DNA from: Acidobacteriaceae bacterium KBS 83
Lineage (GTDB): Bacteria; Acidobacteriota; Terriglobia; Terriglobales; Acidobacteriaceae
DNA length: 64,000 bases
Assembly: GCA_000381585.1 (NCBI GenBank)
Contig: KB906742.1
Location: forward strand, 105,103 to 169,102
Direction: 5' to 3'
The notes under the pieces are model-generated. The model had not been told where the DNA came from. It searched no databases and saw only the letters and a list, made by a program, of their open reading frames with translations. The translations under genes were made by a program, and so were the position numbers. Shown in pieces: positions 8,526 to 17,735 of the stretch; the first letter of the stretch is position 1, and each line of letters begins with the position of its first letter.

Positions 8526-9044
8526 TCAGGTCTCGTGTGCGCTGGTAAAGCGATAAGATCCCAGCCTTGGCCCCAGGTCAAATGCATCCGCCAACAAAGC
8601 GCTTCCAGTAGTAGGAATGCCGATGAGGATCGCCTTAGGCGGATCTGTCTCTTCAAATGCTCTATCGCTCAACCTCTTCAATACTGCACCAATCCCGTCT
8701 CGCAGGGATGGAGATAGCAAATGGTAGTCGTCTATCACAATGACCGACGGCAAAGGCGTTTCGCCGCGTTGGCACGAATCGAAGAACTGCCTTATCTTGA
8801 TCTCTGGATCTGTGTCTCTAGCACTAACGTACGCGTAGTTCGTATTTTTTTGCCAACCGAGTTCTTCGAAAACCTTAAAGACTACGCATGTCTTCCCAAT
8901 ACCTGAAGGTCCCTCGATCAATAGATGTTTCCCTGGCTGTTCGATATCCGCTCTAACTTCGCCAAAGTGCCTAGGCTTCACGTAGGTGTACGGCGGGAGG
9001 CCAACGGTTTTGAAGACCTCGGAAAGTTTTTTGCTTTCTGCCAA
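8526..9044 (-). CDS. P-loop ATPase, probably C-terminally truncated
   Basis: The 172-residue protein has Walker A GPSGIGKT (about residues 43-50) and Walker B VIVIDDYH (about 101-108), so it is an AAA/STAND-type ATPase domain. The sequence then continues through a sensor-like region (AILIGIPTTGS) and stops at PRLGSYRFTSAHET. Related proteins usually carry a further helical and effector region, so the C-terminal part is probably missing. It is transcribed away from the adjacent zinc-ribbon element at 9105. An ATPase of this type could belong to a mobile-element or defence locus, but nothing here fixes the role. Confidence 0.6.
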   Translation of the reverse strand: MAESKKLSEVFKTVGLPPYTYVKPRHFGEVRADIEQPGKHLLIEGPSGIGKTCVVFKVFEELGWQKNTNYAYVSARDTDPEIKIRQFFDSCQRGETPLPSVIVIDDYHLLSPSLRDGIGAVLKRLSDRAFEETDPPKAILIGIPTTGSALLADAFDLGPRLGSYRFTSAHET

Positions 9045-9104
9045 AATGCGCTCCTCGATTCAATTCAATATAACGCTCCCAACTCGTCAAGCAAGTGCCG
9101 ACCG

Positions 9105-9572
9105 GCATCAAGGCCTTCTCTTGATTTAGGAAGGCTTCCCTTGCTCCGCACTCAGGCGACGGTGACTCAGGAAGGATTGATGAAGCGCAGAATCGTTGAG
9201 GACTGTGAGGTGGTTACAGAGCGTTCCTCTGATCGATGCCTCGCTGCGGTCTATGCAGCGGGAGGAACCGATCCCTTGTACGGCTACACGTCCTGCAACT
9301 ACGGCGGCGAGCGGCGCTGGCTACTATGCCCCAGGTGTTTCAAGAGGGTCGCGAAGCTATACCGTCCGCCGGATGAGGTGCTCTTCGCGTGCCGCCAATG
9401 TCACCAACTAACGTACCGAAGTGCTCAGTGCCACGATGCGAAATTGGATCGCCTGCTCAAAGCACCCGCGGAGGTACTTGAGCAGATGATCGCCTCCCCC
9501 AACCACAGCGTGGCCTTGATGGGGATCAAGGCTACATTCATTCGGTTTCGATTGATGGATAAGTACTAATGC
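9105..9572 (+). mobile_element. Zinc-ribbon repeat element, copy A (intact)
   Basis: The 468-bp unit begins GCATCAAGGCCTTC and continues with a conserved leader (TTGATTTAGGAAGGCTTCC). It encodes one zinc-ribbon protein and ends AAGTACTAATGC. The ends are imperfect inverted repeats. It separates the truncated ATPase from the methyltransferase remnant, both of which look cut. Other copies: 31225, 42188, 50663, 55745 (fragment) and 58500. Confidence 0.65.
9180..9569 (+). CDS. Repeat-encoded zinc-ribbon protein, copy A
   Basis: The 129-residue protein has two CxxC pairs: [10 protein letters not shown] and [13 protein letters not shown]. This is the pattern of a conserved zinc-ribbon family in which a strand-rich N-terminus precedes the metal site and a helical tail ends with [12 protein letters not shown] 9180 follows GGAAGGATTG. 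It is about 75-80% similar by eye to copies C and D but carries several unique substitutions (for example [15 protein letters not shown]). Nucleic-acid binding is plausible from the fold; the biochemical role is unknown. Confidence 0.7.
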   Translation: MKRRIVEDCEVVTERSSDRCLAAVYAAGGTDPLYGYTSCNYGGERRWLLCPRCFKRVAKLYRPPDEVLFACRQCHQLTYRSAQCHDAKLDRLLKAPAEVLEQMIASPNHSVALMGIKATFIRFRLMDKY

Positions 9573-9574
9573 AC

Positions 9575-9957
9575 CCGCTGATCTGAAGCCAGCGCACGAT
9601 GCCTTCCCGCTCTTCGCGGAGAAGCTGCCCGTTGAACGCGGCGACGTTTCCAGGATTTCTTCTTCAGACAAGCCGGCAGGCCAGCCATAGGCGGCAGAGA
9701 CGGCGGCGTCCATCTCATCGTGCAGCTCGCGGAGGACCCCGACGAGGCCTGGCATCGTATGTGGCCCGGTCATCGGTGTTCAGTTCCTCGCCGACGCGAA
9801 GCTTTTCGACCACGTTGTACATCTCGGTGAGGGTGAGGTATCGGTGGAGCGACTGCTGCCGCTTCCGGTGTGCGTCCAAGCGCTCGGCGACATCGCGGAT
9901 GGTCTCGTTGCTGGCAGTTTGTGGGGGAAAGCTCTTCGCGAGGCAAGCTTTCCCCAC
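9575..9957 (-). pseudogene. C-terminal remnant of an MmeI-like DNA methyltransferase
   Basis: The minus strand encodes RDVAERLDAHRKRQQSLH and LTLTEMYNVVEKLRVGE. After a frameshift near 9750 come [19 protein letters not shown] and LSEEEILE, and after another shift near 9655 [20 protein letters not shown]. These are the C-terminal motifs of type IIL/MmeI-like restriction-methylation proteins. The N-terminal nuclease and methylase parts are absent and two shifts are present, so this is dead. It lies between zinc-ribbon element A and the NHL gene. Confidence 0.65.
9921..9957 (-). terminator. Hairpin downstream of the NHL gene
   Basis: GTGGGGGAAAGCT and AGCTTTCCCCAC form a stem with one bulge and an 11-base loop, 15 bases past the stop of the minus-strand NHL gene. 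It has no following T run, so termination is only inferred from position. It also marks the junction with the methyltransferase remnant. Confidence 0.4.
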
Positions 9958-9971
9958 CCGTCTGTGCAGAC

Positions 9972-12900
9972 CTATTTCACCGTCAAGCTCACCGGGGCAC
10001 TGTGAGTGATGTTCCCCAGCTTACCGGTAAACGTCAGAGTGAAAGTGCCATGATTCACCGACTGAGATGCGAGCAAGTTCACCTTAGCCGTTGCCGTACC
10101 GTTCAACATCAACGAACCGGGAGTGATCGTGCAGGTCGAGTGGGGTGGGCCGCCACTGCACGTCAGGGCAACGTTACCCGTCAGTCCATGCAGAGATGCC
10201 AACGTAACGGTATAGGCGGCGGAGTGACCCGCAGATATGGTCTGCGATTTCGGTGACGCCGAGATGGAGAAGTCTTCCACTGTCAACGTCGCCGACGTCG
10301 TTGTCCCCGTGCCCACAGAGTTGGTGAATACCGCACGGTATCGGTTGCCGTTCTGGGCTGCTGTGGTTGTGAAACTCAACGTCGTCGAGGTCGCCCCGGC
10401 TATGTTATTGAACGCCCCGTTGCCGATGCTCACTTGCCACTGCACAGTCGGAGTCGGCTTGCCCGTCGCCGCTGCCGTGAAGGTTGCTGTCGATCCTGCG
10501 GGCACCGCCTGATTGGAGGGGTTCGCAGTGATCGCAGGTCCAACGTTCACTGTCAGCGTGGCCGGCATGGTTGTCACCGTGCCCACAGAGTTGGTAAACA
10601 CCGCGTGGTACAGGTTGCCGTTGTCGGCGGCTGTGGTGGTGAAACTCAACGTCGTCGAGGTTGCCCCGGCTATGTTATTGAACGCCCCGCCGAAGCTGCT
10701 CACTTGCCACTGCACAGTCGGAGTCGGATTGCCCGTCGCCGCTGCCGTGAAGGTTACGACCAATCCTGCGGTTACCGTTTGGTTGGACGGGTTCGTAGTG
10801 ATCGAAGGCGCAACGCCTGTCGCGGTGCCGCTCAGGCCGATGCTCTGCGTGGCGTAGTTGGGCGCGGCCGCATTCAGGTTGTCGTCGGTGAGCACCAGCG
10901 AGCCGGAATTCGGTCCCGATACCTTGGGAGTAAAGTCCACCGCATAGGTGCAGCTTGTACCGTGGGCTAGCGTACCCGCCGCGGAACCTGCGCTCAACTG
11001 CGGGCACGTTCCGTCCAGCGTGAACCCGCTCGCGATGCTGGGGTTGTCGCCTGCGAGCATCGGAAACGTCAGATCCGCGTTGCCGATGTTTGACACTGCT
11101 ACCGTCTGCGGGCTGTCGCTGCTGGTCGAACCCACGTTGGTCGGCGCGAAGCTCAGGCTGGGCGGGTCGGCGTAATCCAGTTTCTTCACCGCATTGTTGA
11201 ACGTATCGGCAACGAAGACGTTGCCGCTCCCGTCCACCGCCACGCCAACGGGCTGGCTGAATCCGCTGCCCAGGGTGTTGACCGTGGTGTAGCCGCCCGC
11301 CGCCACAATCTCCTTCACCGCATTGTTGCTGGAATCGGTGACGAAGACGTTGCCGCTCCCGTCCACCACCACGCCAGTGGGGTTGCTGAATCCGCTGCCC
11401 AGGGTGTTGACCGTGGTGTAGCCGCCCGCCGCCACAATCTCCTTCACCGCATTGTTGCTGGTATCGGCGACGAAAACGTTGCCGCTCCCGTCCACCACCA
11501 CGCCAGTGGGGTTGCGGAATCCGCTGCCCAGGGTGTGGACCGTGGTGTAGCCGCCTGCCGCCACAATCTCCTTCACCGCATTGTTGCTGGTATCGGCGAC
11601 GAAGACGTTGCCGCTCCCGTCCACCGCCACGCCTTCGGGGAACTTGAATCCGCTGCCCAGGGGGGGGACGGAGCCGTCCGCGGCCACAATCTCCTTCACT
11701 GCACTGTTGTTGGCATCGGCGACGAAGACGTTGCCGCTCCCGTCCACCGCCACCCCTCTGGGCTGGCTGAATCCGCTGCCCAGGGTGTGGACGGAGCCGT
11801 CCGCCGCGACAATCTCCTTCACCGCACCGTCGCCGGGAGCGGCGACGAAGACGTTGCCGCTCCCGTCCACCGCCACGCCAAAGGGCAGCAAGAATCCGCT
11901 GCGGGTGCTCTGCACGCTTGGGATATAAGCGCCGGAGGTGTCGATGGTGGCAAAGGTGGCCTGCGGACCCACGCCGGTGCCCTGCACGTAGCCAGTGGCA
12001 AGCAGATTGCCCGACCCGTCCAGAAGCTCAGCGGCGCCATAGCGCGGCCCGGGAGCCGCCGGCTTGAAGGTCACGTTGACCGTGCAGGTTTGCCCTGCTG
12101 TGTAGCTGGTGCCCGCGGAGCAGGTGCCCCCACCGGCATCGGTAAAGTCCAGCCCCTTGGCGCCCTTCGTGAGCACGGCCGTCGAACCCAGCGTGCCATC
12201 TGTATCAAAGGTGAAGACGAGTGTAAGGGGGGTGGCGCTGGTGCTGCCCACGTTGACGGAACCGAAGTCTCCGCCCGCCGCCACAATCTCCTTTACCGCA
12301 TTGTTGAGGGTATCGGCGACGAAGACGTTGCCGCTCCCGTCCACCGCCACGCCACTAGGCTTGTGGAATCCGCTGCCCAGAGTGTTGACGGTGGTGTAGC
12401 CGCCCGCCGCCACAATCTCCTTCACCGCGTCGTTGTTGCCATCGGCGACGAAGACGTTGCCGCTCCCGTCCACCGCCACGCCAAAGGGCGAGCTAAATCC
12501 GCTGCCCAGGGTGTTGACGGTGGTGTAGCCGCCCGCGGCCACAATCTCCTTCACCGCAGAGTTAAAGGCATCGGCGACGAAGACGTTGCCGCTCCCGTCC
12601 ACCGCCACGCCGATGGGCGAGATGAATCCGCTGCCTACCGGGTTCACCGTTGAGTTGGCGTTGACCGTGCCCGGCACGGCCCCGCCCGTGCCCGCCACGA
12701 TCTCCTTCACCGCATTGTTGCCGGGATCGGCGACGAAGACGTTGCCGCTCCCGTCCACCGCCACGCCTTCGGGGGAGCTGAATCCGCTGCCCAGGGTGTT
12801 GACGGTGGTGTAGCCGCCCGCGGCCACAATCTCCTTCACCGCATTGTTGGCGGTATCGCCGACGAAGACGTTGCCGCTCCCGTCCACCGCCACGCCTTCG

Positions 12901-13190
12901 GGGAAGTTGAATCCGCTGCCCAGGGTGTTGACAGTGGTGTAGCCGCCCGCCGCCACAATCTCCTTCACCGCATTGTTGGCGGCATCGGCGACGAAGACGT
13001 TGCCGCTCCCGTCCACCGCCACCTTAGTGGGGAATCTGAATCCGCTGCCCAGGGTCTTGACCGCGCCGCTGAAATGCGCCGTTTGGGCCAACAGTCCCTG
13101 GGCAAGACCGGCCGAGCAGGCAATCAGGGTGAGAAGGATGGGCAGGAGAGACAGATGGCGAGCAGAAACCAGAGACGGACGGGAAGACAT
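9972..13190 (-). CDS. Giant secreted NHL-repeat/Ig-like protein
   Basis: The 1072-residue protein has a signal peptide (about 1-36). Twelve NHL repeats of about 43 residues follow, each with DGSGNVFVAD and NNAVKEIVA. They come as two blocks of six, matching two six-bladed beta-propellers. A choice-of-anchor/ASPM-like domain separates the blocks (GSVNVGSTSATPLTL ... CTVNVTFKP) and a second one follows (LSFAPTNVGSTSSDS). Two Ig-like domains then share TPTVQWQVS and GATSTTLSFTTTAA, and a last beta domain ends the protein. Such proteins are typical of acidobacterial surface or secreted adhesion/carbohydrate-binding factors. There is no membrane anchor. It stands alone, and a hairpin follows the stop. 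Confidence 0.85.
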   Translation of the reverse strand: MSSRPSLVSARHLSLLPILLTLIACSAGLAQGLLAQTAHFSGAVKTLGSGFRFPTKVAVDGSGNVFVADAANNAVKEIVAAGGYTTVNTLGSGFNFPEGVAVDGSGNVFVGDTANNAVKEIVAAGGYTTVNTLGSGFSSPEGVAVDGSGNVFVADPGNNAVKEIVAGTGGAVPGTVNANSTVNPVGSGFISPIGVAVDGSGNVFVADAFNSAVKEIVAAGGYTTVNTLGSGFSSPFGVAVDGSGNVFVADGNNDAVKEIVAAGGYTTVNTLGSGFHKPSGVAVDGSGNVFVADTLNNAVKEIVAAGGDFGSVNVGSTSATPLTLVFTFDTDGTLGSTAVLTKGAKGLDFTDAGGGTCSAGTSYTAGQTCTVNVTFKPAAPGPRYGAAELLDGSGNLLATGYVQGTGVGPQATFATIDTSGAYIPSVQSTRSGFLLPFGVAVDGSGNVFVAAPGDGAVKEIVAADGSVHTLGSGFSQPRGVAVDGSGNVFVADANNSAVKEIVAADGSVPPLGSGFKFPEGVAVDGSGNVFVADTSNNAVKEIVAAGGYTTVHTLGSGFRNPTGVVVDGSGNVFVADTSNNAVKEIVAAGGYTTVNTLGSGFSNPTGVVVDGSGNVFVTDSSNNAVKEIVAAGGYTTVNTLGSGFSQPVGVAVDGSGNVFVADTFNNAVKKLDYADPPSLSFAPTNVGSTSSDSPQTVAVSNIGNADLTFPMLAGDNPSIASGFTLDGTCPQLSAGSAAGTLAHGTSCTYAVDFTPKVSGPNSGSLVLTDDNLNAAAPNYATQSIGLSGTATGVAPSITTNPSNQTVTAGLVVTFTAAATGNPTPTVQWQVSSFGGAFNNIAGATSTTLSFTTTAADNGNLYHAVFTNSVGTVTTMPATLTVNVGPAITANPSNQAVPAGSTATFTAAATGKPTPTVQWQVSIGNGAFNNIAGATSTTLSFTTTAAQNGNRYRAVFTNSVGTGTTTSATLTVEDFSISASPKSQTISAGHSAAYTVTLASLHGLTGNVALTCSGGPPHSTCTITPGSLMLNGTATAKVNLLASQSVNHGTFTLTFTGKLGNITHSAPVSLTVK
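11180..13070 (-). repeat. Tandem coding repeats of the NHL gene, period about 129 bp
   Basis: Twelve units, in two blocks of six split by about 300 bp, share near-identical cores for DGSGNVFVAD and for the AAGGYTTVNTLGSGF linker. Near identity at the DNA level points to recent unit duplication or gene conversion, and also makes assembly collapse possible here. Confidence 0.8.
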
Positions 13191-13800
13191 GCGGCGGTGA
13201 CCTCGATGCGCAAATCGCGCAGTGCATGGTTAGGCAAGGCAGAAGACATGGCTTCCGCCAGACGGCAAAACTACAGCTAGAGATTTCAACTCTCGCGGGG
13301 AAAGGAGCGACAGCAGCAAAGAGATGAAGAGTGACCGGGCCCTGAGGAAAAACGCTTCGCTGCCGGGGAGGCAGGGGGGCGGAAGAGCCGAAGGAGCAAC
13401 TTTGAAAGAGTGCTCCAGAACCTAGCGAAACCTAGAACCTATCTCATAAATCGACTCCAGCCGGCTTGCTCGCTACGCCGGCACACACGCTAGGCGTCCA
13501 TCGTTTCATTGAGTCCACCTCAAATTGAATTCCAGCAAAATGCGATCAGAGCTACGGCCGGGCCCGCAATTCAAGGGGATGTTTTTGGAGGAGATGTTTT
13601 TGGAGGAGATGTTTCCTGTTTCTCCGGCCTTTGTTACAGCCTGCTAAGGAGGTTCGCCAACAAAGCGGAGACTAATTGCATGCAAATTCCGTGCTAACCG
13701 CTAACCCCTGCAATCCTTATGACTTGGGTCACCACAGGAGTTACTGAGCCGGTGGACTGCTCGGTCTGCTAAGCTACTTCTCTTCCCCAGTACGTGGGTA
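13191..13800. other. 610-bp gap with a short tandem repeat
   Basis: I see no convincing gene between the divergently transcribed NHL and CadC/TPR genes, so both promoters should lie here. At about 13577-13618 a 15-bp unit (GATGTTTTTGGAGGA) occurs twice, followed by a partial third copy. No operator or riboswitch fold was recognisable. Confidence 0.4.
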
Positions 13801-16257
13801 ATGAGTATGCAAGATGGCCGCATAGGCCCTGACAAAGTACGATTTGCCGACTTTGAAGTGGACTTTCGAACGGGCGAGTTGCGTCGCCGCGGCGTTCTGA
13901 TCCCGATTCAAGCAAAGCCGCTGACGGTACTTGCGACCATACTGGAGCGACCGGGCGAACTGGTCTCACGGGAAGATCTTTACCGGGCGCTCTGGCCGGG
14001 GGAGGATACGTTCGTCGACTATGACAAGAACCTAGGCGTTGCCGTAACGAAACTTCGGGAGATTCTCCAAGATTCTGCCCTCAGGCCACGTTATATCGAG
14101 ACCATTCCCCGGCGTGGTTATCGATTCGTGGGCAGCCTTAAACCTTACTCGGTAGCCGGTACTCATCCCGCGATCCCGGAGCCGACTACAGCACAACCGT
14201 CCTCGCGGAGCGAAGCGCCATCGGTTTCCGCGCGGGTTTCACCGGACGCCTCATCTGCTGACTTTACCCCTGACACAGCGATGGAATTTGACGGCGCAAA
14301 GACGAGGAGGCGTCGACTAGCGCGCCGCTTGTGGGTGGTCGCAATCGTAGTCCCAGTTGCCATCGTTGCCGGGTTCTATATTCCTTCAAGATTTCAACGC
14401 GGGCTCATCGCACCTCCGGCACACCGTCTGGCCGAGAAGGACACCATCGTTCTCGCCGATTTTGCGAACAGCACGAGCGATGCAATCTTCGACGACACGC
14501 TGAAGACGGCGCTCCACGTCTCCCTGCGGCAATCGCCTTTCCTGAATGTGCTCTCCGACGGCCAAGTCGCGAAGACCTTGCAACTGATGACCCGTCCGGC
14601 CAACACGAAACTCACGCCCGAAGTAGCCCGCGAACTTTGCCAGCGGGCGAATAGCAAAGCCTACCTTGCGGGATCGATTGGCAGCCTGGGCAGCGAATAT
14701 GTGCTGGGATTGAAGGCGGTGAATTGCCAGAGCGGAGACACGCTGGCCGAGGAGCAGGTGACGGCGGCGTCGAAGGAGAAGGTGCTGGACGCGCTGGGCG
14801 AGGCGGCATCGAAGCTGCGCGGCCAACTGGGCGAATCGCTGGCGACAGTGCAGAAGTTTGATGTTCCGCTGGCAGAGGCCACCACGTCATCGCTCGCAGC
14901 TCTGAAAGCGTACAGCCTTCTCCAGCCTGAGCGGGCCATCCAGCTTGATCCGAATTTCGCCATGGGATACCTGGCAGTGGGCGCCAATTGGAATATAAGC
15001 GAGGGCCGCCGGCGGGCCGCCGAGTACATTACCAAAGCATTCCAATTGCGGGAGCATGCGAGCGAACGGGAGAGGCTGGCGATCACCGCCGTCTACTATT
15101 CATCGGTAACCGGAGAACTGGATAAATCGGCCCAGACGTTTCAGGAGGAGATTAAGAGCTACCCGCGGGATGGACCATACGATGCTTTGGGCGGGGTGTA
15201 CGCCCAACAGGGGCAGTATGAGAAAGCCGCTGAGATCACTCGCCAATCGATGGCCCTCGCAGCGGGTAATATATTTTCCTACTCGTACTCTAATTTCGCC
15301 ACCTATGCTCTTGCCTTGCAGCGCTTCGACGAGGCGCGGCATATCATCCACGAGGCGCGGGCGCGAAAAATGGATGACAGGATAGCCCACAATGCTCTCT
15401 ACGCTCTTGCCTTCCTCGGGGCGGACTCCACGGCGATGGCGGAACAGCAACAGTGGTTTGGGAGCAAGCCCGGATATGAGAACTTTGGGCTCGCACTCGC
15501 GTCTGACACCGAGGCGTACGCTGGGCATCTTGGCCAGGCGCGGGAACTCACCAAGCGGACGGTGGCCTCTGCTATACGCGCTGACTACAGGGAAAGCGGG
15601 GCGATATGGCAGGAGAACGCTGCTTTGCGCGAAGCTGCCTACGGCAACGCTGTGGAAGCCCGGGCGTCAGCAGCGAAGGCTTTAAAACTTGCTCCCGGCA
15701 GTCAGGGAGCCGAGGCCGAAGCAGCGCTTGCGTTTGCCCTGGCGGGCGACACTGCGCGAGCCGAGTCCCTGGCACAAGACTTAGAGAAACGCTACCCGCT
15801 GGACACGCAGACGCAGTCGCTTTGGCTGCCTACGATTCAGGCGCAATTGGCACTGGACCGAAGGAATTCGACTCTCGCCCTGAATACTCTGCAAGCTGCT
15901 TCATCGATCGAGTTGGGGCAGATTATGTTCCTCATCAACACTTCATGCCTATATCCGGTGTATGTACGCGGAGAGGCCTACCTGGCAGCCGGACAGGGCG
16001 GTGCTGCCGCCTCCGAGTTTCAGAAGATTCTCGACCATGGCGGCATCGTTTGGAACTGCTGGACGGGAGCGTTGGCGCATCTGGGCGTGGCACGTGCCAA
16101 TGCCCTGCAGACGCAAACCTCTCAGGGAGCGGATGCCAAACTCGCCCGCACTCGCGCCCGCGTCGCCTACAAAGATTTCCTCACCCTCTGGAAAGACGCC
16201 GACCCCGACATCCCTGTTCTGCGGCAGGCTAAAGCCGAGTATGCGAAGTTGCAGTGA
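13801..16257 (+). CDS. CadC-like membrane regulator with winged helix and TPR domain
   Basis: The 818-residue protein begins with an OmpR/CadC-type winged helix (about 12-112; FADFEVDFRTGELRRRG, AKPLTVLATILERPGELVSRE, PRRGYRFVG). A low-complexity linker, a transmembrane helix (about 177-197), a beta-rich region beginning TIVLADFANSTSDAIFDDTL, and a long TPR array (about 370-800) follow. This layout is abundant in Acidobacteria, where the DNA-binding domain is cytoplasmic and the TPR part is extracytoplasmic or membrane-proximal. It is divergent from the NHL gene and could regulate it (inferred). Target and signal are unknown. Confidence 0.85.
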   Translation: MSMQDGRIGPDKVRFADFEVDFRTGELRRRGVLIPIQAKPLTVLATILERPGELVSREDLYRALWPGEDTFVDYDKNLGVAVTKLREILQDSALRPRYIETIPRRGYRFVGSLKPYSVAGTHPAIPEPTTAQPSSRSEAPSVSARVSPDASSADFTPDTAMEFDGAKTRRRRLARRLWVVAIVVPVAIVAGFYIPSRFQRGLIAPPAHRLAEKDTIVLADFANSTSDAIFDDTLKTALHVSLRQSPFLNVLSDGQVAKTLQLMTRPANTKLTPEVARELCQRANSKAYLAGSIGSLGSEYVLGLKAVNCQSGDTLAEEQVTAASKEKVLDALGEAASKLRGQLGESLATVQKFDVPLAEATTSSLAALKAYSLLQPERAIQLDPNFAMGYLAVGANWNISEGRRRAAEYITKAFQLREHASERERLAITAVYYSSVTGELDKSAQTFQEEIKSYPRDGPYDALGGVYAQQGQYEKAAEITRQSMALAAGNIFSYSYSNFATYALALQRFDEARHIIHEARARKMDDRIAHNALYALAFLGADSTAMAEQQQWFGSKPGYENFGLALASDTEAYAGHLGQARELTKRTVASAIRADYRESGAIWQENAALREAAYGNAVEARASAAKALKLAPGSQGAEAEAALAFALAGDTARAESLAQDLEKRYPLDTQTQSLWLPTIQAQLALDRRNSTLALNTLQAASSIELGQIMFLINTSCLYPVYVRGEAYLAAGQGGAAASEFQKILDHGGIVWNCWTGALAHLGVARANALQTQTSQGADAKLARTRARVAYKDFLTLWKDADPDIPVLRQAKAEYAKLQ

Positions 16258-16427
16258 TTCCGGCACTCAACCTGAAAGCATCAGGCATTCAAGGCGCATG
16301 GATATTGGACAATTAGTCCACCCAAAGCCGGCAAGTGAGTTTAGCCGCGCTCTGGATCCGCGCTCGTAATGTCGAAACAATTTGCGCGGACGGATATATA
16401 GGACGGTAGCGTCCTGTGGGTTGCCAG

Positions 16428-17009
16428 TTACCGCGCTACCTGCAACCACTGCGGACGGTAGAGATAGTTATTCTGCACCGGCGCTACGGGCGCCTCGGTC
16501 TTGCCCGGGTACGCGCCCAGCCGCTTGAAGGTGATGTCGATGGCTTTCACGAGGTCGGCGTCGTCGATGGGCTTGGGCCGATCGAGGGACTCGGTAAACT
16601 CCTGGCTGTAGACGGGAACGATCTTCGTCCCGCCCTGCGGCCCGATCACCGTCTCGAAGGTGATGCCCTTGTCGTACACCTTGCCCGTCATCTGAGTCAG
16701 CATCTCGCCGCGATTGTGGCGCCGCGTCTCGATCAACTCGGCGAGCCGCGACTCCGCTTTCTCCAGTGTCAAGATCAGCGCCTCAGCAGAACGCTCGGCC
16801 GCCTTCTCCTGTATCTCTTCGAGCCTGTTCGTGATGTGTTTCTACACGTCGGCGCGCTTCATCAACTTGCTCGCAGCGTCAGCCGGCCGCGTGGTATCCG
16901 GCCACGTCGCACGGTATGCCTGCGTCTGGTTGCCGTGGATGCAGTAGTGCTCGCAGTATTGCAGTTCTTGCCTGGTGAGCGGCTTGGCCGCCTTCTTACT
17001 TTTCGTCAT
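16428..17009 (-). pseudogene. Phage terminase small subunit with in-frame amber codon
   Basis: ATG 17009 starts MTKSKKAAKPLTRQELQYCE, then NQTQAYRATWP and ADAASKLMKRADV. This is the HTH domain of a Terminase_2-type small subunit, which recognises pac/cos DNA during packaging. A TAG then interrupts at about 16842-16844, and the same frame continues with KHITNRLEEIQEKAAERSAEAL to a stop at 16428, giving about 193 codons in total. The single nonsense codon makes this a pseudogene unless suppressed or re-initiated. No large terminase subunit is nearby. It supports a phage or phage-satellite ancestry for part of the island. Confidence 0.75.
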
Positions 17010-17010
17010 C

Positions 17011-17056
17011 GTCGCCCCTGTGCGCCGGTGAGCGCGATCCCGCGCGATCTTGCGAC
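17011..17056. repeat. 46-bp repeat with near-palindromic centre, copy 1
   Basis: This segment matches 55825-55871 at all but a few positions. Its core GATCCCGCGCGATC is an imperfect palindrome; in the other copy it is the perfect 14-base palindrome GATCCCGCGGGATC. It lies between the divergent terminase pseudogene and the serine recombinase frame, where a recombination or operator site would be expected. Confidence 0.6.
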
Positions 17057-17654
17057 ATATGGATTCTGCGGCGCGGCGGAACACGATGGATCACTCGTCG
17101 GAGTTACGGAGAATCAGTTCGGGCAGTTGCGGCAATTCGCTGCTACTCAGGGCTGGACAATCGTGCATGAGTATAGAGACCACGCCAGCGGTAAGAGCAG
17201 CAAGCGCCCGCAGTTCGAGGCGATGTTCGAGGCCGCCAGCCGTCGCGAGTTCGACGTGCTGCTGTTCTGGAGTCTGGATCGCCTCAGCCGCGAAGGAACG
17301 GTCGAAACGCTGAACCATCTGCAACGGCTGACGAGCTATCGAGTTCACTGGCGTAGCTTCACAGAGCAATATCTGGACTCAACTGGCATCTTCCGTGAGT
17401 CCGTCATCGGCATCCTTGCCGCCGTCGCGAAGCAGGAGCGGGTCAGAATCAGCGAGCGCGTACAGGCAGGGCTGGCCCGCGCACGGAAACAGGGACGCAT
17501 CGGAGGGCGACCGAAGGCTGAGGACGATCACAAGCTATTCCAGGCTGTGCAACGGTTGAGAGCCGCTGGCAAGAGCATCCGCCAGATCGCGGCTGAAACC
17601 GACATCAGTACCAATACCGTGCTTAAGCTCTTGCGAGCAGCAGAAGCCGCCTGA
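17028..17654 (+). CDS. Serine recombinase lacking a recognisable catalytic N-terminus
   Basis: From TENQFGQLRQFAATQGW onwards this is a standard small serine recombinase (resolvase/invertase): HASGKSSKRPQFEAMF, DVLLFWSLDRLSREG with the active-site arginines, a long E helix and a C-terminal HTH (GKSIRQIAAETDISTNTVLKLL). The usual first strand with YxRVS and the nucleophilic serine is not present in any frame; the in-frame GTG at 17028 gives MSAIPRDLATYGF instead. The N-terminus probably was replaced at the 46-bp repeat, leaving an inactive or DNA-binding-only protein. An isolated copy of its C-terminal end lies near 48840. Confidence 0.7.
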   Translation: MSAIPRDLATYGFCGAAEHDGSLVGVTENQFGQLRQFAATQGWTIVHEYRDHASGKSSKRPQFEAMFEAASRREFDVLLFWSLDRLSREGTVETLNHLQRLTSYRVHWRSFTEQYLDSTGIFRESVIGILAAVAKQERVRISERVQAGLARARKQGRIGGRPKAEDDHKLFQAVQRLRAAGKSIRQIAAETDISTNTVLKLLRAAEAA

Positions 17655-17735
17655 ATCTCCCAAGTGGTGTGCTGGGCGGACTTCTCATCCCATACGGCCC
17701 AAGCCCGCGCTATTCCCATGCTGGCAACCAACGCG

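Noticed and set aside
11535..12653. Long plus-strand open frame with repeated IGDEDVAAPVHRHA
   Set aside because: It is the mirror image of the NHL repeats; stop-free antisense frames arise from the high GC and tandem coding repeats.
11180..13070. Possible CRISPR array because of regular repeats
   Set aside because: The period is about 129 bp, repeats and spacers are both translated, and they encode NHL propeller units; there are no cas genes.
13577..13618. Short tandem GATGTTTTTGGAGGA repeats as a regulatory array
   Set aside because: Only two full copies and no known factor site; kept as a note under the 13191-13800 gap.
16416..17654. One 412-residue plus-strand protein ending in a recombinase
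   Set aside because: The first 200 residues are antisense to the terminase pseudogene; only the part from about 17028 is coding.
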